Part shown: piece by piece, positions 22,425-34,160 of the stretch
Layout of the letters: each line of letters starts with the position of its first letter
Numbering within the stretch: the first letter of the stretch is position 1
DNA from: Annona cherimola
Taxonomy: Eukaryota > Streptophyta > Magnoliopsida > Magnoliales > Annonaceae
Length of the DNA stretch: 64,000 bases
Assembly: GCA_030490835.1 (NCBI GenBank)
Contig: CM059971.1
Span: 121,738,564 to 121,802,563 of the forward strand
Reading direction: 5' to 3'
Translations under genes and position numbers: made by a program
Notes under the pieces: model-generated
Told to the model about the DNA's origin: nothing
The model's input: the letters and a program-made list of their open reading frames with translations, nothing else
The model's database searches: none

Positions 22425-22800
22425 GTTCCAATCCAGCGCACCTGGATGTGGTGGACATTCCGTGCACGCTGGTATAAAACCTATTTTTTCAAATTTTTTA
22501 TAAAATTGCTTATCTATTATAATTAATTCAAATAAATTAAAGATGTATTTATTTTTTTGGATTTTTAAACATGAATATTTTTAATCATTTTTAAAAGGCT
22601 AAAAATACTAAAAATTGAAATTCTAAAAAATACATATTTCCACAAATCGTAAAACCTGGTAAATAGATTAAATACACATTAAAATTTTATAAAAAATTTC
22701 AACAAATATAAAAACAGTGGTTTTACACCTAGGCGCATGGAAAGCCAAATGCACCCGAGCGCGCGGGAAAACCAATGCACCTAAGTGCCCCAGATAAGGA
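22425..22800. mobile_element. Fold-back MITE, GCACC family, shared by both duplication copies
   Basis: Inverted arms with GCGCACCTGGATG at the left and GCACCTAAGTGC at the right, and an AT-rich interior. A counterpart at 37995-38365 occupies the same place in copy 2, so this insertion predates the segmental duplication. Confidence 0.65.
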
Positions 22801-22914
22801 TTCATAATCGCATAAGGTTTTAATATTACTTCATTGTAACTCAAGTCTTTGATAAGAGAATTTTTGCATTATTACATCTTTTAATATGGTTTAACAAATT
22901 AATTGCCTAATTAC

Positions 22915-23090
22915 CTTGCTTTTTATTATTATCTCTACATTTTAAATCATTTTTTCATCTTTACATACAACTATCATCTTAACGTTATTTTTATCCTCTT
23001 CACTGATAATTATTGACCCATCATATTATATCAATCTCTTTTTTCTAAAAAAAATTCCTCACATTTTCCCTGATTTTTATTTCATACCAA
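22915..23090. mobile_element. Degenerate Tourist-like MITE
   Basis: Truncated copy of the family with CATTTTTTCATCTTTACATACAACTATC-type sequence (T-rich strand). A shorter remnant at about 38430-38510 is in copy 2. Confidence 0.5.
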
Positions 23091-24275
23091 GTAACCACAC
23101 GGATCCTCTATTTCTGTTTTAACTAATTCTTAAAGAGTATTTTTTCTCCTTTGAAGAACATTTATATACTTTAAATTGTGATACACATATCTAGAATTTG
23201 CAAATTCATTATTTTCTTTATCTTCATACATGCATAGTTAATAATTATTTATAGCGTTAGCGCATCAAAATTAGTCAATTCATAAATATGTTTCTTTAGA
23301 ATTAATTAATATAACAAGGCGTTCTTTATTTTTAACATATAGAAAGAAAGAAAGGTGCCACCGTCTACAGGTAAGAAATTGGTAAATCCACAAGATAGCT
23401 GATAAAGCCACCCGCCGTAGGTCAGAAGTAGGTAAATCCACAAGAGAGCTGATGATGATCAGCAGCTAGAAGAATTAGGAAGAGAGAAGCACCAATATGT
23501 CTAGGAAGATCGGAAGAAACTGGCGCTGAGAAAAACTTGGGTGCATCTGTAAGCAGCACTAACCCTGAGGTACGAAGTACATAGCATCGTTTAAATTTTT
23601 TTGAGTGTTTCTTCCATTAAATCCAGTCAATCAACATACCTACGGGTGCAACAATTAAGTCTTCATACCTGCAGGCGCAACAGTGAAGTTTTGGATGGTC
23701 TACTTATTCAAAAGCTTGGTTTGATACGTAAGTGTGGCCAAGAGAGCAAATATTATCATGATAGAGCTTGGAAACAAGACAACCACAAGAATTTTCATAA
23801 CCCAAAAGCAGGTGACCTCTTGATGCATCAGCAGGAAATCCCCATCATAACAACTGCAAAGTAGTACTGCAGCCTGCTAAGAAGATCACAAATTGTCACA
23901 TAGATGGCATCACTTCGGATATGATTTTCTAAAGCTTGTGACAGTTAAAAAGTAAATTCTGGGTTCCAACTTATACCTTTACAAGCTGAGGAAAAAAATC
24001 ACTTGTATTTTCTTGGAGTAAATGGAACAAACAGGCAGAAAGGGCACAAGCAGTATATAGCGAATTTAGTATTGGTTCCTAAAATTTCCCCCGAATTAAA
24101 CTAAAGAAGAAGACATGACTAAAACATAGAGATTTGCTGAAGGGGTTGAAGGAATGACGGGTTCGATACTTGATGTTTTGTCTGAATATGGAAAAAGTAC
24201 AGTATTTTTCCAGTACTTGGATTTTAGAGTTTATTAGCTATCACATCACAAGAATAAAGGTTAAGAAATCCTAGA

Positions 24276-26220
24276 CTAAGGCAGTCAGCTGCAGGAATTC
24301 TATTATGTCACTCCTGTCATGTCTTTAGTAAGCCCAAGCATTTTCGTCTATCTTAATTATTTCTAACAATGTCCTCCTTGGTCAGTCCAACTGTTGATCC
24401 TTCCAACGGACTGTCCAATCTCCTGCAGGTAGTCTATGTTAGCCTGGAATCTCCGCTCTCATTTTAGCCTCTCTACAACTCTTGAATTACCTTTCGTTTG
24501 GAATTATGAATAATTTTTTTTGATGAAGAACTACAAACAAATTTGTAGACGGATAAAGATGTAAATTTACTTCCCACTATTGAAGTATATGTTCAAATCC
24601 CATGTACTTACATAGCTTATGTGCTTCTTTATACTAATCAATCTCCAACCAATTTGCTGCCGACGTGACAACCAGCTCACCACATGTGGCCCGCTATGCC
24701 AACTCAACACGAATCCTACCAAAGATCTAAGCCAATCATTACACTTGTACTTCTATTATGTTTATTAAACCAAAAAATTGTCCTAAAAACATCTCAGTAA
24801 ATATAAATTCACTAGAGATCATGGAAATTACATTACACTTGTACTTTTATTATATCTAGTCGACATTTAATATCTAGTCTCTCAACTAGATAAATTAAGC
24901 CAAGTGCAATGCTTACAGTTAGTTGAGAAATCTTTAGATCTCTCTAAAATGTAATAGTATATGAAAAAAAATGTGCACCATGTATGCCTACATTAACCAG
25001 TGTTTCCAATTGTACGCTCCACAAGTACAATGGTTAATTTAGATTCCCCTGAAATGTTATTCCAGATCAGAATGAAAAGGTCACACACCATGTGTCAGGC
25101 TGAACAATAACACCTCATACTCAAAAAACTATAAACCAATGGGGCTCTCCTCTTCCCTTTCTTTTCCTGGCCTGTGGGAGGAAGAGAGGAGATTGGGCAG
25201 AGCCACCCTTACAAACAAAAACAAAACTATGAACCAACCGGGTGAGAGGACCCAAGAACTAGTCTTTCAGCCAAGAAAAGTTACTCTAACATACAAAACT
25301 TGCAGGGAATCAAAACCTTTCATTTCCTAAGAACCCTTTTTCATCATTTTTTTTATAATTTTTTTTCATCATTTTTAGAAGATTGGAACTTAGCATTCAA
25401 CAATGATCTGCATATTCTGATTGGAAGGCCCTTTAAATCGTCTTACCTTGCCCACAGTATAACTTGACTATGGTTTTCAATAAAAATCAAGGCATTGATT
25501 CACACGTTAAAATTTATTGTTTAGGTCCCATTTGGCATGGCTTTTGGGGTGAAGGAAGCCAATTTAGTGTTTAAGCCTTCAACCTCCATCATGACTAGTA
25601 GGTTCCAGCAAAAATTCAACAAAAGAAAGAGATTTCTTGATCACAACTTGCTATGAACCTGCTTTCCCCCTCCACTAAATCAGAAAAAAGGAAGAAAAGT
25701 GTCCTAAAAAGGTAGGAAGAGGACCTTATTCGATTGGTTTTCATGGCCTTCTACACACAAGCTGCTCTTGAGGTAACTCTGACGCATGCAAGACACTGAA
25801 AAATAATTTGACAGCAATTTGGCTCATCCACTCAGACACAATTTTCCAATTTTACAGATACTCGGGACATTTAGGTATAAAAATCTGCTCAAAATGCTAA
25901 CATTAACAGGAAGTGCAAAGTAAGATAAACATAACAGTTGGTCAACAACATCTGGCATCAAGAATGACACTAAAAAATGTCTTCTTTCAACTAATCTGTC
26001 CCCCATTTACAATAGATACAAGACACATGCATTAGCATATTTTCATCCTATATACGCAGGACCAATATAAGAGGAAGCATAGAAGTTTGCCAGTCAATTG
26101 AAAATGATGGAAGATAATGGAAACAGTTGACAAAACCGTTACCCTCTTTTATAATCAACTGAGGGAAAATGTTGTGGAAAATGAAATCTACAAATGTCAG
26201 CCAATTTCATAGTATGCTCC
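24276..26220. other. Intergenic / possible 3' flank of the DNAJC17-like gene
   Basis: No supported gene. The region below 26221 should contain the 3' UTR of the minus-strand gene. Short frames at 25139-25330 and 25824-26006 have no recognisable content. Confidence 0.5.
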
Positions 26221-28988
26221 TCATGATTTTTGCTTCTGAGCAGCCTGTTGAACAAGATCGGAATTCACTGTTAGTTTGAAACAGCTCCTAGAAATTATAC
26301 AAGACTAAACCAAAAGAATCCCACACAAATCGTGCCATAAAAAAATATGAACCAGAAAAAAAAATTCATGATTGCACATCTTTTCTAAAACATGCACACT
26401 TTTCCTTCGCTTTGTATATGAGAAATAAAATAGCATTTTGTTTATAGCCGAGCAAATGGGAAATGTTAGCACAGTGTGATGCCAGCCAGTCATTAGGCAG
26501 CATTCCCTATAAGGGAACCCAACCTCTTCTGAGGAATATCCAAGCCATCAGGAAGACTCAGCAAAACATCCCATATGCAAGAAACGAAACATCTTCATTA
26601 TTTAGTAGGTCCATGCCATAAAAGCTGAAACTAAATATTTCTTTCCCAAAATTTTTCAATTATTGCCACTCACTCGCTGGGCACATATTTCATGCAGGTT
26701 TTATGTGCAGTGATGCACATCAATAATTTTTCTCATTTAGCCACATTGTCTCCTAAGAATTGGTTTTTCTTCCTGGCAACTAGATTGTGAGATCCAAACT
26801 ATCCATAGAGGTAATAAGCATAAGACCGAAAGAATGAACGTTGAAACTCAAACCTTTCTGAGCTTTTCTAAGATGGAGTCTTCATAAGCCTGATATCCAG
26901 CACCAACAAGATTATTCATATTCGGGGCTTCAGACTTTGCAGATTTTTCAGCAGGTGTGCTTGCTGCATGATTAGGTTGTAAAGGAACAATGAAAAGATC
27001 TTGCAGATGACCACGCAACATTTGTGATGCTGCAACCTGGTAAGAACGTGATGAATGGGTAATGAGTAAATTACAGTTGATAGGGCATGACATCAAATAA
27101 ATTAGCAACTACCAAAAGGAAGGGAATTGATAAGATGTTCTCATTCTCAATTATGAGGACCTACTGTACAATAATATGCCATCTAAAAAAAAATAATGCT
27201 CAAGAGTGTAACCCAACCCTAATATTAAAACACCAATTCCTGGTTTACATTTTTCCCTTATTTTGTGGACCACCAGTTATCAAACATGAGTTTAAGCAAA
27301 AAATGATGCTCAACCTTGAGATCCTTGACATCTATCAAGCAACTATACCCACCTTAATATAATTGGATTGGATGACAGGAACAAATAGCTTACATGGAAG
27401 GGGGACTTCTATTTGTGGTAAGCATATGATAAAAAGTAAAACGACTCTTAACACATATATGGTAAATCTCAGATCCTAAAATAATAATAATAACAACAAC
27501 AACATCAGATTAAACATATTATAACCATCCGTACTGTGTCTCCTCATGCTCATATATGTAACTTTGAAAGCAAAGAAAAATCTAACAAAATTCTGATTAA
27601 TGACTACTGCTTTTAATCTACAAGCATCCATTCAATAGCATATCGAATTCCCAGTCTGGCTTGTGGGTTCCTTCTATTGGACCATTGAACAGTCTACAAT
27701 GCATTGAATAGTCCCTGAATTACATGATCTTAAGCTCCTTTTTTAGGTCAATTCCAAATATTAAATAGCAGAGTAAATCATCCTAAGGCCCCTAGAACAC
27801 TAACAATAATTCATTTGTTAAACAGACATAATGTGGTCATTAGCTGGCAATATCTATGATCACAATCTTATACATACAAGTCAGACAACTCCCACTGCAC
27901 TTGGAAAATCCAGGGAAATTCACGCAATTTATTTTGGCTTTACAAGATAACCAACAAAAAAAAATACTTCTAAATCAGATCCTAATTTTTATACATCTGT
28001 GAAAAGTTATTGCTATAGTGACGCATTTAACATGTATGCAACAATTCTGTTGATGAAAAATTGTTGTACAGTGAAGCAAGCATTTAACATTTACAACCAA
28101 GCTTTGGGACAGCAGCCCGCATAAACTACACACTTGCTGGCATTGCATGAAGCATCCCTTATGCACGTTTGGATGCAGTTCTTGTATATATCTGGATGTC
28201 TGTTCAACATTCCAGACACTGAAACAAGAGTATGTTTGGTAGTACAAGTGCAATCATCATAAAATGGGGCAAGGGGGAGAGCTTATGAGTTATATAGCGA
28301 ACTGATAAGCGTTCAAGAAGAAAAGGAAACATACCGCACCCTCCTTGGTGGCCATGACCACAAGCGCTGTTCTCCTCTTCCTTGATTTTTTGGCACTTGT
28401 CACCACATCTTCGACCTTTCCATACTCCCCGAAGAGCTCCTTCAGCCTCTCCTCACTGTAACCCTCTACACCTCTTTCCCAGGACACCTTCAAAACCCTA
28501 GCTTTGTCGAGCCCGCCCTCTCCAGCCTCATCCTCCTCCTTTGCCATAGCTTCTACCACCTTCTTCTTGGTGTGCATCTCCCGAATCCTTGCCACCTCTG
28601 CTTGAAATTTCTTGGCAGCCCTCTCCTCCTCCTGTCGAACCTTCTCTCCCGGATCGACGGCAAACGTGGCATTCTCCCGGCGCTCAAGATCGGACATCAT
28701 CTTTCGGCGCTTCGAGTCGATTTGGGAGTCACGATGAAGCCTATCAAGGCGCGCCCGAAGGAGATCATCAAAAGCCTTTCGTCCGACAGGATCCTTGAGG
28801 ATGTTGAAGGAGGCTGTTAGCTTCTGGAAGGCAGCGTGGGCGTTGGGGTCGTCTGGACGCTTGTCAGGATGGCAAGTGAGTGCCTTTACTTTATAGGCTT
28901 TCTTAATTTCATCTAGGGTTAATTTGGCACCCTTTTCCCCCGACGGAAGCCCAATAATATGGTAATGGTCTACTCCTGCTGCCTCCAT
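26221..28988 (-). CDS. DNAJC17-like J-domain/RRM protein, complete, 3 exons
   Basis: Exons on the minus strand: 28988-28335, 27036-26854 and 26244-26221, all phase-0 junctions (GGTGCG|gtatgt; ccag|GTTGCA; AGAAAG|gtttga; caacag|GCTGCT), giving 286 residues and a TGA stop. Residues ~7-75 are a J domain with the HPD motif at 40-42, which stimulates Hsp70 ATPase. Residues ~78-155 are a charged coiled coil (RRKMMSDLERREN, EKVRQEEERAAKKFQAEVARIREM). Residues ~162 onward form an RRM-like domain (RVLKVSWERG, LKELFGEYGKVEDVV, TALVVMATKEGA) running into exon 2. The tail ends EKLRKAAQKQKS. Architecture and length match DNAJC17 / yeast Cwc23-type cochaperones, which associate with the spliceosome, so a nuclear splicing role is inferred from family knowledge. 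The start is the first ATG, directly before the J domain. I see no defect. Confidence 0.93.
27037..28334 (-). other. Intron 1 of the DNAJC17-like gene (1.3 kb)
   Basis: GT-AG bounded (gtatgt ... ttaccag), AT-rich. Contains a short AAT/AAC run at about 27480-27505. No nested gene seen. Confidence 0.8.
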
Positions 28989-31349
28989 GGTTGCCCCTGC
29001 TTTCCTCTATTGATCTCTTCCTCTCTGAGCGTCTATGTATGACTTTGCAACAAAGCACGTTGTATCCTAAGCCCACTTATCGCCTATTTGGTTGTATGTC
29101 CAGCAAAGCTGCAAGCACTTTCACTATTAAAGCCATACATCTATTATTTGCAATAAACCAGCTCATATATATGTTAATCGATTGATATTTATGCAGTAAA
29201 ACTACCATCAAAATCTGGAAAGTAGGGTTTGCCTCCCAATGTTCGTATTTTCACCACTTTAATACAAAAGAACTCTTGTTTCAAGTTAAATTTTTCTCAA
29301 ACAACAATTTAGACTATTTAATCCCCAAATCAGGTACATTACATCATAATCACACAGAGAAATCAAATGCAATTGAAATTTCAAAACTTCATAAACTACA
29401 TAGCCCATACATAGGGCTGCCTATCTGGTTTCTTTTCTTTTCCATTCAATTTACATCTTAGAAATGGAAGTCCATCACTTATATTTCCTTTAATGCTATT
29501 ATCCACGATTTATACCTTCAAATAACTAAATATCATGCAAAATAACATACTGCCTCTGTCTTATTATTTATATTAATAAAACTTAATGTTTTACTTCAAA
29601 CTCATCTACTAACATTTAAAACTCATACCCTAACAAATATACTTAATCACATGACTAAATGACCTTGTAACTTAGTCGTTTCACGCGAATCTCATTTTAG
29701 CTTGCTTTTCATCATTCACAGCATGATATACATATGAATCTCAAGATTTAAAATTAACTTAATCATTCTAAAGTCATTAATCACATGATTTTAAGCATTT
29801 ATACATCATAATTAGCATGTGCAATTCATAAACTAATTTAAAAATTAGGTTTACCTGGCTTTCTTACATGCTTATTTATTTAAACAAGAGAACTAATATT
29901 TACATCCTCTACTTACATTATTATTCGCAATTAATCATTAAAACACATAAACATAATTAAATTATAGCATTATATTGCTGCCCAACAAATTTTCACTCTA
30001 GGCTCAATTTCAAGCCTAAAACAATTCAATGCTGATCTTAGTCATTTCCACCAGCCTTCATCATCGTGGAAATTTAATATTCAACTGCCAAGATAATTAA
30101 ACATAGTTAAATTTCTCCATTCATGGGGCTGTGTACCTACAACAGCTCTTACAATTTAGGGATTTCATTAAAAATCATCCTTTTATCATAATAAATTTCA
30201 TTAAATGAACTCATAAAGTAAATTAGCATCGTACATTCAGCTGTTCCAGGTTTAATGCATTTAAAAGCCTCCATTTAGGATTGCAAGTTCGGGATTTTTT
30301 TTTTTTGAACTTCCATATCATAGAAAATACTTAAAATAAACAACATGCAAAATCGGACAATCCATAAACTATGGCTGTCATTTTCAGTGTCCCCACAGCC
30401 CACTGTGGCTTCAATTCTCTTCTCTCTAGCATCAGTTAGTCTTAAAAGCGTCAAATATTTTAGTTAAACCAACATGCGGGGTCCGAAATTCCTTCTTACA
30501 TGGCTATCAGCAATTGGTCCCAATCCTTAGCCTCAATTTCAGTTTCCGTTTTCGTATTTTTAGGTTCCAAAACTAAAAGTTGAAAACCCTTTTAAATAAA
30601 TATAGAAGCCATAAAATCGAACGTACCATAGCTCAAATTCCATCCTAGGACATGAATCGAAACTAGATTCAACTCGATTCCCATGCCAACATCATTAAAA
30701 TACAAGAATACTAAATAAATTCGAACATGCAACACAAAAAAAAAAATTTGCCCCCACGCGGCTGTCAGTCACGATTTCATAAGTCAGAGTTCGAATCAAA
30801 CAAAAATCGTAAGCCTATTAGCTTAAATCCATATAGACATCATGTAAGAATCATGGATTCGAAATCCCTAGCATGCAACATCAAAAACCCCAAAAAGTTT
30901 TGGAAAGGAAACCCTAACGCCATGACCGTCGTCCGCTGTTCCTTCATTCCGAGTCCAAATCGGACTGAAGTCCAACAAGATTCCAAGCCTATTAACATGG
31001 AAAAGCATGCATCTCACATAGATTTCTTATGCACGGTGACTTAGTGGAAAAACCACAAAAAATCCTAAATTTAGGGCTTACCCTGTCTATTCGGTGACCC
31101 GCTGCAGTTCTGGCCTCCTTCCAAGGCGTCGGGCGGTGACGAACAATAGATCCGGCGCCCTTTTCTCCGTCTCCCTTTTCTCCGTCTCCCTCTCGTCTCG
31201 GATCGGTCAAGTGCGGGATTTCCCTTTTATATTAGGCATGTTTACGGCTGGGATCATCGCGGATGGGGTAATCATTACCCACCACCGATACACCTTTTCT
31301 TGTTTTTAATACGCTTCCATCAGATGGTTCGCGAGCAACTTGGTTGGGG
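28989..31349. other. No supported gene; possible old TE or 5' UTR-like exon near 31.1 kb
   Basis: 28989-29060 is the 5' flank of the DNAJC17-like gene. From 31250 down to about 29250 the minus strand resembles a GC-richer leader (31085-31240) followed by a donor-like CAGG|GTAAGCCC at about 31083 and a long T-rich stretch. That could be a leader exon and intron of a retroelement or a vanished gene. I found no coding domain to decide. Confidence 0.35.
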
Positions 31350-32034
31350 TTGAACTCAGAACCCGATTTTGGGTGGTGTTGAAACTTGTTTTTCATAACG
31401 TGAGCTCAAAAATTCGAATCCGAAGAACTCGATTTGTAAATATAATAGGGTTAGGGTTCAAGTGAACTCGAAGAACCCGAGCTCGATTTTCTATTTTATA
31501 TTTATTATAAAATATATTATATACATACTATTTAAATAATATTTCTTTATATTCTTCATATTTTATGTTATTATATCTATATTTGAATACATATTTGACA
31601 TATTGTAATTTTATTGTAAATAAAGTATATTATTTTATTTATATTTATCTTTTATTTCTATCGTTCATTTGTACACCTATTAATTTTTTTTCTTTATCTT
31701 AGTTTTGATGTTAAATTTTTTCTAGAAATATTCTTTATATTACTATTTTAAAAAAAATATGTAGTTTGATTATATATTATTATGTTTACCTACATAATTT
31801 GTTATTATTATTTATTCATATGAAATTCTAAACTTATCACTCTTAAATAAAATGTAAATTTATCAACATAAATTCTAACCTGAAACTCAACCCGAACCTC
31901 AACCCGAACCCGATTTTCAAAAATAGGATTAGGGTTCAGGTTTTACAAATAGGGTTAGGGTTGATGTTTTATAAATAGGGTTAGGGTTAGGGTCAAGATG
32001 AACCCAAGTTTTATGAATCCGAGTTGCACCCCTA
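31350..32034. mobile_element. Probable non-autonomous hAT element
   Basis: The right end read inward is TAGGGGTGCAACTCGG; the left end has a GGGGTTGAACTCAGAACCCG-like counterpart. Subterminal AACCCGA and GGGTTAGGG motifs occur at both ends, around an AT-rich core. The 8-bp duplication could not be confirmed. The general design is like the better-supported element at 46274-46957. Confidence 0.5.
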
Positions 32035-32040
32035 ATCTTA

Positions 32041-32320
32041 GGGTGCGTTTGTCAATTAATAAAACATGTCAAGTAAAAATTTTCAATCTAAAATTTTTCT
32101 TTCTCCACAATTATTATATTTTTTAATTATTTTTTCACATTTTCTTATACAACTATCTTACTTTTCAATCATTTCGACACAATTATCCACACAACTAACT
32201 TATCTATTTTAACTTTATCCTCTTTACTACTCATCATTACCCCTATCACATCACATTATTTGACAACTTTTATTCTCCAAAACTTTTCACCAAAAGTTTT
32301 ATTCATTACCAAACATACCT
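32041..32320. mobile_element. Tourist-like MITE, TTA duplication
   Basis: GGGTGCGTTTG at the left and CAAACATACCT at the right; TTA at 32038-32040 and 32321-32323. The T-rich interior (CTATTTTAACTTTATCC, CATTACCCCTATCACATCA) is shared with many other copies in the window. Length and 3-bp TTA duplication fit PIF/Harbinger-type MITEs. Confidence 0.75.
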
Positions 32321-32499
32321 TTAAATTCTTATCCCATGGTCTCATCATAGGTCTGAACAGCCCAAAAGCATATTTTGAATAAACTTTTTTCCGAGGAGTG
32401 ATCATTTACGCGGTCGCAAATCCAATACCATATCTTTTTAAAAAAAAATTTGTAAGGATGTTAATATATATTTATCAGGAATATTTATGTGAAATCAGG

Positions 32500-32965
32500 T
32501 TTCATAAAAATAATTTCGTAAAATTCTTTTTATTTTTGAAATGTTAATTTGGATGAAAAATTCAATTCATTCATTATATTTAACATCATTTGTTTTACTA
32601 AGAGACCAAATTTCATCCCAATCCAACATATGAATAGCTAAATTTGCTCAAAAATAGGTACATTTATGTGTAAATTATGAAAAACGTTTAGACCTATTCA
32701 CACATGTAATATAATGTAACAATACTTTATCTGATCATTTATCTATATTATTGATATTTTAAATGGTTTAGATGTTGAAAAAATTATTTAAAGTTGATAT
32801 TTTAATATTGAATCATTTTACTATGTTGATTTTACATATTTATAGATGAGACCCGAAATGAAAAAATAAAAAGGTTTCCAGGATAGTATAAATGACATTA
32901 AATACAATGGATGAAGTGGATTTTCTATCAATCATCAAGATTTTAAAAATGGAGGGGATTTCATA
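32500..32965. repeat. Dispersed AT-rich repeat family, copy 1
   Basis: Shares a colinear block (AAATTTCATCC, GTTTAGATGTTGA, TATTTTAATATTGAATCATTTTA) with 43170-43540 and 57990-58440. Unclassified; no clear terminal repeats. Confidence 0.5.
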
Positions 32966-33664
32966 GAAGCGTCCCCGTTTATTTATTTAATCTATAAATT
33001 AAATTTTATTATTTTTAAAAATATATATATATATATATATATTCCTATGCTGAAAATTACAAAATAAATATGTACACATTTCTAAAAAAATAAAATTTTG
33101 GTTATAAATTAAATATGCTTATATTACCAATTGTATAAAAAATGTTAAAAAATAAAAATATATGTTTTTGGCAAATGACCACGTCACTTTCTTAATATTC
33201 GTATATTTATGTATGTTATCTTGATAAAAAAATGTATATTTTACCAGCTTTGTAAGTGTGAAGTTCTTGGATTTTATATTCTACTTTTTATTTTTCAAAT
33301 TACCCATTGTGCTATTTAATTTCATTAAATTATGGTTTAAACTTTAAATAGTTAAAATATATCAAATTACTTGGTAAAAGTAAGTTTGCTAGATTAATAA
33401 ATCCATAATTACTAATAAATTTTTCTCTTGTTGTTTAATATTATCTTTTTATTTTTAAATTTTTTTCTTTTTCTTCTCTTGGTAATTTTGGGGCAATAGG
33501 AGTATGTATAATTTTTCATATCTAAAGGCCCAAAAATTACATCTTCTATGTTCTACAAAAAATTATATCATATAAATTACATTGTATACATATCGTGTGC
33601 TCAAGCTTACAATTTTATGTATTTTATTTTTACTATTATGAAATCCCACTTATATTTAGTTTAT

Positions 33665-34160
33665 TAATGTGTTTAAGAAGTAATAAAACTTTTGAATGAA
33701 AAATTTTTATGTAAAATTTTTAAAATGCACGAAAATAATGTGATATAACAGAGATAATGATGAAAAGTAAATATAGTAAAGATAAAACAAATAAGTTAGT
33801 TATATTTGTGGTTATGTATAAATGACTAAAAAGTATAATATTTGTATAGGGAGATATGAATAAAAAATTAAAAATATAGTAGTTATTGATAATAAAAAAT
33901 TTAAATCGAAAAATTTTAGTAAAACCTTTAATTTAGTTTTAAAATGCAAGAAAATAATGTGATATAACAGAGATAATGATGAAAAGTAAATATAGTAAAG
34001 ATAAAACAAATAAGTTAGTTGTATTGGTAGTTGTGTAGAAATGACTAAAAAGTATAATAATTGTATGGGAAAATATGAATAAATAATTAAAAAACTATAG
34101 TAGTTATTGATAGTAAAAAAATTTAAATTGAAAATTTTAGTAGAATTTTTAATTTAGACA
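33665..34160. mobile_element. Tourist-like MITE, tandemly duplicated
   Basis: A ~220-bp block starting GCA(C/A)GAAAATAATGTGATATAAC at 33727 and again at 33947 repeats almost unchanged. Sequence matches the A-rich strand of the Tourist-like family. Left and right ends are less clear than in the single copies. Confidence 0.65.

Larger units (their letters stand above)
20825..24275 (+). repeat. Segmental duplication, copy 1
   Basis: Homologous and colinear in the same orientation with 36905-40290. Shared blocks include the TCCAACTAGTAAAATACT start, the GGAATAAAGAACTAA block (21917 / 37161), ATGGAGCATGAGAT (22020 / 37285), GCACATTCGTTCC-type MITE blocks, the GAAGAACATTTATAT block (23153 / 38588), CATAGTTAATAATTATTTATAG (23234 / 38669) and TTTCTTC(C/T)ATTAAATCCA (23607 / 39328). 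Divergence is high with indels, so it is old. Neither copy has an intact gene; the 87-codon frame at 23601-23864 has no counterpart open in copy 2. Confidence 0.85.

Noticed and set aside
23601..23864. 87-codon frame in duplication copy 1 as a conserved gene
   Set aside because: The homologous stretch in copy 2 (about 39330-39560) is not open in the same frame, so there is no sign of coding constraint.
25139..25330. Short frame near 25.2 kb as a gene
   Set aside because: 63 codons, no domain, no splice or promoter context.
31900..32000. Interstitial telomere-like GGGTTAGGG repeats
   Set aside because: Only a few irregular copies, interspersed with related GGGTTC words; better explained as subterminal motifs of the hAT-like element.
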